From assembly GCA_027318475.1 (NCBI GenBank), contig DAHVPC010000010.1, positions 1-36,282 of the forward strand: a stretch of DNA of 36,282 nucleotides, read 5' to 3'. Positions 29,323-36,282 of the stretch are shown one piece after another. The DNA is from Candidatus Cloacimonadota bacterium. GTDB taxonomy: Bacteria; Cloacimonadota; Cloacimonadia; Cloacimonadales; Cloacimonadaceae. The notes below the pieces were generated by a model, which made no database searches, was not told the DNA's origin, and worked only from the letters and a program-made list of their open reading frames with translations. Within the stretch, counting starts at the first letter, position 1; each line of letters starts with the position of its first letter. The position numbers and the translations under genes are program-made.

Positions 29323-29340
29323 ATCGAACTTATGTTCGAT
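29323..29340. promoter_or_regulatory. Inverted repeat resembling a Gram-positive/alphaproteobacterial-type LexA box
   Basis: ATCGAAC TTAT GTTCGAT; contains GAACN4GTTC. Confidence 0.35.
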
Positions 29341-29463
29341 AATGGTTGGTGAAGTTACTTTAACTGATCTGCTTAAAACGGCATATGCTTGATTAAGGTG
29401 AATGTTATCCTTCACGTGCATTACTTGCTTTATCAGCGTAGGCCGGGCAGACTGTGCCCGAGG

Positions 29464-32145
29464 TCAATAGTTTCTTGTTTGAAAGGTTTTGCCAGTTGCT
29501 GGTGCAGGTATCTGCGACTGCAGGCCGGTGTTGAGGCGCCAATGCAGATTGAGGTCAGAGGGCAGAACTGCTCCGCTGAGGTCAAAATCCGCCGCGAGGT
29601 ATCCGTACAAGCCCGTTTGCACGCGCCAATGGAGGTTCAGATCGGAGGGCAGGACGCTCCCGCTTTGATCTGCGTCGCCGGAAACCATGGCCAAAACCCC
29701 CGGCTCCACCTGTTTAACGCCCGCCTGATTGCCTCCATACACTGAACCGGGTAGGCTCAGATCGATAAGGGGCGCGGCGTCTGGAGTGAGAGCCAGAGTG
29801 TGGGCTGAAGCGGACATTATCCCCAAATGGTTGCGGTGTCTCAAAATGATGTAATAGTCCGTCGCAGAGCATTCCGCGAAAACAAGCACGGGGTTTCCCG
29901 CCAGATCGGCCAATTCTCCATTTTCCAGTAAAAAGGCGCTCTGAGACTTCTCCACAGGACCCGTGGCGGACGTTCTGAGCTGCAGATAAACCCAGTCCAC
30001 GATGAAGTGCGGGGCAACATCCGGCAGCGCGTCAACGCCGTGCTCCGGGTTGTAGGGGGACGTCAGCGGTAGCACTGCGGCAAGGTTGTGCTCCATGGAT
30101 CCCCCGCTTTGATAAGGCCCTTGCAGAAAGGCTTTGGCCCTTGCATAAAGTTGCGGATGGAATGCTGTTCCAGAGACAGGGGTACTCACAATGGGATTAT
30201 CGGCGTCGTTGCTGCTGATCTCCAGGCTGCCGGAATAGTCCCGCGCTTCCGTAGGCGCGAAGGTCAGTTCGAAAGCCAGGCTGGATTCCGCGCCAATGGA
30301 GAAATCCAATGTATTGCGTGTTCCGGGGGCGGAAAGCGCGCTCCATTCTTGCTTCCGCTGCGTTCTCAATCCCTCAGCCACAGTATATCCCTCGGGAGTG
30401 GCAATGCTGCCCAGAAGCGTGGCGTCGCCTGAGTTGTGGACGTAGAACTGCAATATCGCTGAAGAGCCCACAGCCTGCGCACCGAAATCCAGCGCCAACG
30501 GTTCGACGGCTATGCACGGCGGTTCCGGATACAGCGTCACTTCGTTGGAAAGGCTGGAATACTCCCCGTTTTTATCCACGGCCCGGATCTGGAAATAGTG
30601 CTGCAGCGAGGTGTCCAAGCCCGTTATCTTGATCGTTTCGCAGCCTTGTGAAGCCAGGAAGGGATAGTCGTAGCGGTCATAGAGCCAGAAGTTGCTTCCG
30701 GAGATGGGTACGCGCGCGCAGAGTATCTCGTAGGAGTGGAAATCGTAGGCTGAGCTGCGATTCCAGGCCAGAGTGACGCTGTCTTCCGTCCAAGCCGTGA
30801 TCGCCAGATCAGTCGGAGTGCTGGGCGGTGCCAGGTCGTCCATTGCGAACGCTGCGTCCAGAACGCTCTCCATGTCGGCGATCCAGCGTCCGTAGTAGGC
30901 CAGGAAATTGGTGAACAGGTTGTTCCAGTCCCAATCCCCATTCGGGTTGTTCCATCCGTAGAACCACTCGTAGTTATTGGCGTTTTCGCGGTAGGATGAG
31001 GGAAGTTCGTCCATTTCGGCGTGAAAGAAGGGCTCATAAGAGTCATAATCGTTCCAGCCGCTCAGCGTGTAGAGCATCTGCCGGTTTTGTGAGTAGGCGG
31101 GCAGATCGACATTGCTGTTCACCGCGACGCTATGCTCGCCATCCTCAAAAGTGAAGGCGTGAACCGAGTATTTGACGGCATAGAAACCGTTGATGCCCAC
31201 CTCGGAATTGTTTCCCACCTCATCCTCCGGCACCATCAAATACTCCCCGGAGTTGATCAGGTCGTGCTTGAGGCTGGAAAGATCCCGGATCGGCAGATTG
31301 GGGCAGAGTTTGTTGTTGCCCGCGGAGATCTGCACGTTGGCAAAACCGTCGTGGTCGTTCCAATCGTAGGAGTGGATCTGGGCCGACCATTCCCGGGCGT
31401 CAAATTCGCTGCGGATCAGGTTGGCAAACCGCTGGTAGGCGCTGTTGAAGGGATGTTCCGCGTTGCGTGACGGATCGCTGAGGGATTTGCCGTTGTCGTA
31501 GATGCCGACGTTGTTCCAGCGGACTTCGCGGCCCGCCCCGTTGATGAGCAGAAACTTCGCGTTCCAGGTTTGGAAGGCGTTCAGAGCGAATGCCGGTGCG
31601 GGAAAATCGTCGCAGGGATGGGGCACGGAAACCAGGATGGGACGCGTGCCGGCAGGATTGTAAACATACAAGCCCCAGCCATAAGCGAACGCCCCGTGTT
31701 CGTCGTCCGTGGTCGTGGCGGTGCCGTTGTCGTCGGAATAGAGCGGATCCGGCAGTTCCCGGATCAGGTAAAAAGTGCGGGCGGTGTCGGAATCGTGGAA
31801 CTCCACGATCTCGAAGGGCATTCCGGCCAGATCCAGAGTAACCTGAGCAGTAGCGTAATTTCCGGCCAGGAATAAATCCAGAGCGCGCTCCCAGGTGTTC
31901 AGTTTCTCACGGGTGGGATCGATCAGGAAGTCGCCGAAACCGTTGGTTTGTGCGTCGTAAGGGGCGTAGTCGTTGTATTCGGGATTGGCGATGCCTTCTG
32001 CTAGGTGGGCGATCCAGCAATCATAGCCCGCTCCAGGCCCGTCGCCATAGAGAAAGGCGCGCAGGGAACCGCTTTCCACGCAGATCGCGGACGCTGGAAC
32101 CAAGAAAAAAAACAACAGCAGCGCGGCCATAAACTTCCTGATCAT
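29464..32145 (-). CDS. Secreted hydrolase-like protein with FN3, ASH-like domain and C-terminal duplicated dockerin-like EF-hand motif
   Basis: Signal peptide MIRKFMAALLLFFFLVPASAI; catalytic-looking VSVPHPCDDF...INGAGREVRW...IHSYDWNDH; ASH-like IAVEPLALDFGAQAVGSSAILQF; C-term GDADQSGSVLPSDLNLHWRVQTG / ADFDLSGAVLPSDLNLHWRLNTG. Confidence 0.7.
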   Translation of the reverse strand: MIRKFMAALLLFFFLVPASAICVESGSLRAFLYGDGPGAGYDCWIAHLAEGIANPEYNDYAPYDAQTNGFGDFLIDPTREKLNTWERALDLFLAGNYATAQVTLDLAGMPFEIVEFHDSDTARTFYLIRELPDPLYSDDNGTATTTDDEHGAFAYGWGLYVYNPAGTRPILVSVPHPCDDFPAPAFALNAFQTWNAKFLLINGAGREVRWNNVGIYDNGKSLSDPSRNAEHPFNSAYQRFANLIRSEFDAREWSAQIHSYDWNDHDGFANVQISAGNNKLCPNLPIRDLSSLKHDLINSGEYLMVPEDEVGNNSEVGINGFYAVKYSVHAFTFEDGEHSVAVNSNVDLPAYSQNRQMLYTLSGWNDYDSYEPFFHAEMDELPSSYRENANNYEWFYGWNNPNGDWDWNNLFTNFLAYYGRWIADMESVLDAAFAMDDLAPPSTPTDLAITAWTEDSVTLAWNRSSAYDFHSYEILCARVPISGSNFWLYDRYDYPFLASQGCETIKITGLDTSLQHYFQIRAVDKNGEYSSLSNEVTLYPEPPCIAVEPLALDFGAQAVGSSAILQFYVHNSGDATLLGSIATPEGYTVAEGLRTQRKQEWSALSAPGTRNTLDFSIGAESSLAFELTFAPTEARDYSGSLEISSNDADNPIVSTPVSGTAFHPQLYARAKAFLQGPYQSGGSMEHNLAAVLPLTSPYNPEHGVDALPDVAPHFIVDWVYLQLRTSATGPVEKSQSAFLLENGELADLAGNPVLVFAECSATDYYIILRHRNHLGIMSASAHTLALTPDAAPLIDLSLPGSVYGGNQAGVKQVEPGVLAMVSGDADQSGSVLPSDLNLHWRVQTGLYGYLAADFDLSGAVLPSDLNLHWRLNTGLQSQIPAPATGKTFQTRNY

Positions 32146-32179
32146 AACACCTGCCAAATCGAATTTGCAATTCCATTCC

Positions 32180-32207
32180 CCTATAAAACCTACTCCAAAT
32201 CAGTCAA
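32180..32207 (-). promoter_or_regulatory. Candidate promoter of the hydrolase-like gene
   Basis: Minus strand TTGACT (32207-32202), 16-bp spacer, TATAGG (32185-32180). Confidence 0.45.
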
Positions 32208-32344
32208 GGTTTATTTCGGGATGGCTGCCGGGCAAGCCTGCCTGGCTTTTCACCTTAAAACGGCTCATCTGCCGGAATCCGAGACAAGTCTTTGCCGCAG
32301 CGCAAGTTTCCTGGCCATTCTGCAGTTGGATCCCGCGGGTTGCA

Positions 32345-32423
32345 GTCAATCAAGTGTCAATCAAGCCTCAATCAAGTGTCTATTATAGACGCTTGATTGA
32401 CTAGTGATAGACAAGTGATTGAC
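32345..32423. repeat. 79-bp hairpin element, 3 x 11 / 13 / 3 x 11 (copy B)
   Basis: GTCAATCAAGT GTCAATCAAGC CTCAATCAAGT | GTCTATTATAGAC | GCTTGATTGAC TAGTGATAGAC AAGTGATTGAC; same length and layout as copy A with about 10 differences. Confidence 0.88.
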
Positions 32424-32686
32424 GCTAACCCCCCAGGGCAAAGCGGGAAATTCTTTACCATAGAGAATGTTATATGGCACATATATGCGATGCCTGGGGC
32501 GGATAATTGCCGGCAATGGACTACGAGCGGGTGCAAGGATCCAGATTTGCCCGGAAGGAGCAAAGGCAGGCCCGAATATTGCCAGCCGTGGCTGGAACAT
32601 GCTCCCATCCGCTAAGGATTAAGCCTTGCCAAACCACTTATAATGGATATCATATCAGATAGATATGCTTTAAGGAACCAACCATC

Positions 32687-34909
32687 ATGAAACAAAAGAT
32701 AAACATCGGCATCGACGGCATGCATTGCGCGGCTTGCAGCGCCCGGGCGGAAAAAGCCCTGGCCAGTCTGCCGGGTGTAAGCTCCGCCAGCGTGAACCTG
32801 GCTTTGGAAGAAGCCGCCCTGGAATACGACGACAAGCTGATTAAACCGGACAAGTTTACCCAGACGATCAACGCGCTTGGCTTCAAAACGCGCGTGAACG
32901 TGGCCGTGGAGGAAGACGAACAGCTAAAAAACATGCACGCGGCAGCCAGGCGGATGTGGATCATGTGGGCGCTGGCGCTGGCGGTCACGGGCTTGATGCT
33001 GCCCCTTATGCTGGCCAAACCGATGCCCGCCTGGCATCACGAGGGTGTGTGGATCATCTTTGGGCTCACTGTTGTGGCGATGTTTGGACCAGCCCGCGGA
33101 GTTTATGTTTCCGCCTTCAAATCGGTGCGCAGCGGCAGCGCCAACATGGACGTCCTGATCGCGCTGGGCACCCTGGCCTCCGTAATGGTGACGCCGCTTT
33201 CCCTGGTGGTCAAAGGCGTGAATCCGCATGATTTTTCGGGTATAGCGGCGATGATCCTGGCCTTCCACCTCACGGGCAGATATTTGGAGACCAGGGCGCG
33301 GGGCAAGGCTTCCGAAGCGATCCGCAAACTGCTCAATCTGGGCGCCAAGACCGCTTTGCTCCTGATAGATGGCGTGGAGTCCGAGGTCCCCATCCACAGG
33401 ATCAAGGTGGGGGACGTGTTTGTGGTGAAACCCGGCGCCAAGGTTCCGGCTGATGGCGTGATTGTGTCTGGCAGCGCCAACCTCGACGAATCGATGGCCA
33501 CTGGCGAATCCATGCCGGTTTTCCGCGCGGCCGGAGCCGCGGTCATCGGCGCCACTGTCAATCTGGACGGTCATTTCACCGCCCGGGCGGAAAAAGTGGG
33601 CAGCGAAAGTTTTCTGGCGCAGGTGGTCAAACTGGTGCAGGAAGCGCAGCATTCCAAGGTTCCGATCCAGCTGTTGGCGGACCGCGTGACGGCGGTTTTC
33701 GTGCCCATCGTCCTTGCCCTGGCCGCGTTAACTCTCCTGGCCTGGCTGGTCTTTCCCGGCGTGATGGGTTCCGCGGGGGATTTCCTGCGCGGCATCATAC
33801 CGCTCAGCACCGCCAATACGGGTTTTGCGGCAGCGTTGATGGCGGCGGTCGCCACCTTGGTGATTGCCTGTCCCTGCGCGCTTGGCCTGGCCACGCCCAC
33901 GGCTTTGATGGTGGGCAGCGGGATGGGGGCGGAACGGGGCATTTTGATCCGCAATGGCGAGGCTTTGCAGCGCATGAAGGACATCCGGGCGATCGTGTTT
34001 GACAAGACGGGTACCCTCACTTACGGAAAACCGGAACTGATCGGCGCCCAGGGCTTCCAGGTATCGGACGGTGAAGCTCTGCGCCTGGCCTACGGCCTGG
34101 AGAAATCCAGCGAGCATCCTTTGGCCAGGGCGATAGTGAAAGCTGCCGAAGCCCAACAACTAATCCCCGTTCCCGTTTCCAACTTCACCAGTCACAGCGG
34201 GCGCGGCGTTTCCGCAGAATTTTCCGATAAGATCCTATGGCTGGGCAGCCGTTCCTTTCTTCAGGATCAAAGCGTTCCCGGATTGGATTCCATAATCCCG
34301 GATCCCGCATTCAAACACGCCAGCCAGGTCTGGCTAGCCGATTCCAGCGGCGTCCTTGGCCTCTTCTACATCGCCGACCAAGTGCGCCCGGATGCAGTCA
34401 AGGTGGTACAAACGCTGCAAGGGATGGGCATACAGAGCATCATGCTAAGCGGCGATAATGCGGAGACCGCGGCTGCGATCGCGGCGCAGTGCGGAATCAC
34501 GCGGATCAGGTCGAGAGCCCTGCCCGCGGATAAAGCCCGCATCGTGCAGGAATTGCAGGCGGAATACGGCCCCGTGGCGATGGTTGGCGATGGTATCAAC
34601 GACGCTCCGGCGCTCAAACTAGCCGATATCGGCATCGCAATGGGACAGGGCACGGATATCGCCATCGAAGCGGCGGATATCACCATTCTGCGCGACAAAC
34701 TGGAACTGATTCCGCAGGCGGTGCAGCTTTCCCTGCAGACCTTCCGTAAGATCAGGCAAAACCTTTTCTGGGCCTTCTTCTACAACCTGATCGCCATACC
34801 GCTCGCGGTGTTCGGCGCCCTGCATCCGGTTCTGGCGGAGATTGCCATGGCCAGCAGTTCCGTGACCGTGGTCACCAACGCCAACCTGCTCCGAAGAAAG
34901 AAGATCTAG
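32687..34909 (+). CDS. copA: Copper-type P1B ATPase
   Basis: HMA domain GIDGMHCAACSARAEKAL; CPCALGLATPTALMVG; DKTGTLT; SSEHPLARAI; GDGINDAPAL; C-terminal MASSSVTVVTNANLL as in Cu+ ATPases. Confidence 0.93.
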   Translation: MKQKINIGIDGMHCAACSARAEKALASLPGVSSASVNLALEEAALEYDDKLIKPDKFTQTINALGFKTRVNVAVEEDEQLKNMHAAARRMWIMWALALAVTGLMLPLMLAKPMPAWHHEGVWIIFGLTVVAMFGPARGVYVSAFKSVRSGSANMDVLIALGTLASVMVTPLSLVVKGVNPHDFSGIAAMILAFHLTGRYLETRARGKASEAIRKLLNLGAKTALLLIDGVESEVPIHRIKVGDVFVVKPGAKVPADGVIVSGSANLDESMATGESMPVFRAAGAAVIGATVNLDGHFTARAEKVGSESFLAQVVKLVQEAQHSKVPIQLLADRVTAVFVPIVLALAALTLLAWLVFPGVMGSAGDFLRGIIPLSTANTGFAAALMAAVATLVIACPCALGLATPTALMVGSGMGAERGILIRNGEALQRMKDIRAIVFDKTGTLTYGKPELIGAQGFQVSDGEALRLAYGLEKSSEHPLARAIVKAAEAQQLIPVPVSNFTSHSGRGVSAEFSDKILWLGSRSFLQDQSVPGLDSIIPDPAFKHASQVWLADSSGVLGLFYIADQVRPDAVKVVQTLQGMGIQSIMLSGDNAETAAAIAAQCGITRIRSRALPADKARIVQELQAEYGPVAMVGDGINDAPALKLADIGIAMGQGTDIAIEAADITILRDKLELIPQAVQLSLQTFRKIRQNLFWAFFYNLIAIPLAVFGALHPVLAEIAMASSSVTVVTNANLLRRKKI

Positions 34910-34914
34910 GGGTA

Positions 34915-36282
34915 TCAGGGCAGCAGGACGACCTTTTTGGCTGCAGCCTGACTGGAGGATTCCGCCCGGATCAGATAAACGCCGGGACTGGCTTTGGCGC
35001 CATGGGTATCCTTTCCATCCCAGTCCAGATTTGTGGATCCCGAACCTCCGGATTGGGATTCCAATCTTCTGACGAGGCGTCCGCGGAGATCGAACACAAG
35101 AACTCTCAAAATGCCTGGTTCTTTGGCGCTGAGGGTGATTGAGACTTTTTCCCTGAAAGGATTGGGCTGCGCGGATAGGATTAGTTGAGCGGGCGGGGTT
35201 AGGGTTTCGGGTTCCGCAGCGCTTGGCTCCACCAGCGTGTAAACATGCACGAGCAGGTTGGAGAATAGCGCGTAGAAGGCGTTGTTGCCGGTGGTGACGA
35301 TGTTGGGCGGGCTGGTGATCAGGTTCGAGTCGGGAAGGGTGATGGCCTGCGCTTCCGTGTCCAAAAGCCGTACGGCTTCTGCTGCGGCCGCGTAATCGTG
35401 ATAGCTCAGGTAGTAGCCGTCCTGCAGTTTGTAGAGCCGGGCGGGGTTGTCCAGCGTCGACAGTTCCGGCCAGCCGTAATCGTAGGCCACGCTGTTGCCG
35501 ATTATCTGCCACAGTCCCAAGCGCTGGTTGTAAGGGACTTGGTTGTAGTCCGTGCAGATGGCCAGGAAGCGGTTGTTTCCAAGCGGATTGACGTAATCGA
35601 AAGTGTGCATCGGAATGTAGTTGAAGCCGTCCTCAGTGCCGCCATAATAGAGGTTGTAGAGGCTGGCGTAGCCGCTCGCGTTGATCCGCATCAGCAGGGT
35701 CCAGACCCAGAGGGTCCAATCAAGGTAATAGCTTTGGGCACAGAGGAAAGTGTTGTCGCCGAAATCTTCGCTGAGCGGTCCCAGCGGCCAATCGTAGATA
35801 CTGGTAATCTGGGTCCGCGCCAGGGTCTGGTAATTGAGCAGATAGTTCGTGTAATCCGGCCAGCCCACGCTGGAAGTGATGACCGCCCTTTCCTCGTCCA
35901 GCCTGCTGAAAGTGATGAAGCCGTCGGAATTGGGGAAGGTCCAGTAGTAGTTGCAGGTCGCGGATTGCAGGTTGAGCAAATAGACCGAACCCAGGCTGGA
36001 AAGGATCATCACCTGGGGGCTGAGGAAGCAGAAGGTGCGGCGGAAGAGGGGGTCGGCTTCGAAATTCAAGGCGGGGTTATTGATGATAACAGTGGAGACC
36101 TGCAGGTTTTCGTCGATCACGGTCATGAAGAGGTGGAGGTCGTTCTTCTGCAGGAAATATACTTTACCGCCATAGTTGTTGGCCAGCACGAGGCTGGGGA
36201 AACCGCCGTCCTGCAAAAAGTCCACCGGATGCTGGTAGTTGTAGATCACCTCGGGAGTGGATAAACCGCAGTCCAGGGTCAT
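34915..36282 (-). CDS. Secreted protein with C-terminal T9SS type A sorting domain; 5' end may extend past the window
   Basis: C-terminus LSAQPNPFREKVSITLSAKEPGILRVLVFDLRGRLVRRL...GVYLIRAESSSQAAAKKVVLLP matches the T9SS type A sorting-signal pattern. Confidence 0.8.
   Translation of the reverse strand: MTLDCGLSTPEVIYNYQHPVDFLQDGGFPSLVLANNYGGKVYFLQKNDLHLFMTVIDENLQVSTVIINNPALNFEADPLFRRTFCFLSPQVMILSSLGSVYLLNLQSATCNYYWTFPNSDGFITFSRLDEERAVITSSVGWPDYTNYLLNYQTLARTQITSIYDWPLGPLSEDFGDNTFLCAQSYYLDWTLWVWTLLMRINASGYASLYNLYYGGTEDGFNYIPMHTFDYVNPLGNNRFLAICTDYNQVPYNQRLGLWQIIGNSVAYDYGWPELSTLDNPARLYKLQDGYYLSYHDYAAAAEAVRLLDTEAQAITLPDSNLITSPPNIVTTGNNAFYALFSNLLVHVYTLVEPSAAEPETLTPPAQLILSAQPNPFREKVSITLSAKEPGILRVLVFDLRGRLVRRLESQSGGSGSTNLDWDGKDTHGAKASPGVYLIRAESSSQAAAKKVVLLP

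Noticed and set aside
29444-29460. CGGGCA-GACTG-TGCCCG hairpin after the hydrolase gene as a terminator
   Set aside because: Only a 6-bp stem and no T tract on the minus strand; too weak to call.
32345-32423. CRISPR array interpretation of the 11-bp repeats
   Set aside because: Units are contiguous with no spacers, 11 bp is too short, and orientation flips at the centre; no cas genes.
1-36282. tRNA, rRNA, transposase or phage genes
   Set aside because: No recognisable tRNA T-loop/cloverleaf outside coding sequence, no rRNA signatures, and no transposase, integrase or phage structural motifs among the ORFs.

Overview
About 36 kb of compact bacterial chromosome, mostly coding on the minus strand. 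My lineage guess from memory of family combinations is Candidatus Cloacimonadota or another FCB-group bacterium; I could not test it. Housekeeping genes: partial leucyl aminopeptidase (missing from the ORF track because it runs off the left edge), MlaD/MCE protein, family-4 uracil-DNA glycosylase, metallophosphoesterase, gmk, gcvH, pyridoxal kinase, DUF486 membrane protein and a copA-type P1B ATPase. The rest is rich in secreted and outer-membrane proteins: two large proteins joining a gluzincin (HExxH) peptidase, a beta-propeller and an Omp85-like barrel; a C25/gingipain-like giant protein; a subtilisin-like S8 protease with nearly the same C-terminal tail; a secreted hydrolase-like protein ending in a duplicated dockerin-like EF-hand motif; an Omp28-like thioredoxin-fold protein; a C-terminal T9SS-type sorting domain protein; and a three-member family of small outer-membrane-like proteins. 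Main non-coding find: three intergenic hairpin elements (9847-9925, 18439-18509, 32345-32423), each made of three 11-bp units, a short centre and three inverted 11-bp units. Two share one core sequence; the third has the same layout with a different core and shows paired base changes. A second notable find is an in-frame TAA splitting an otherwise continuous asparagine-synthetase-B-like gene. No rRNA, tRNA, CRISPR array or transposase was recognised.
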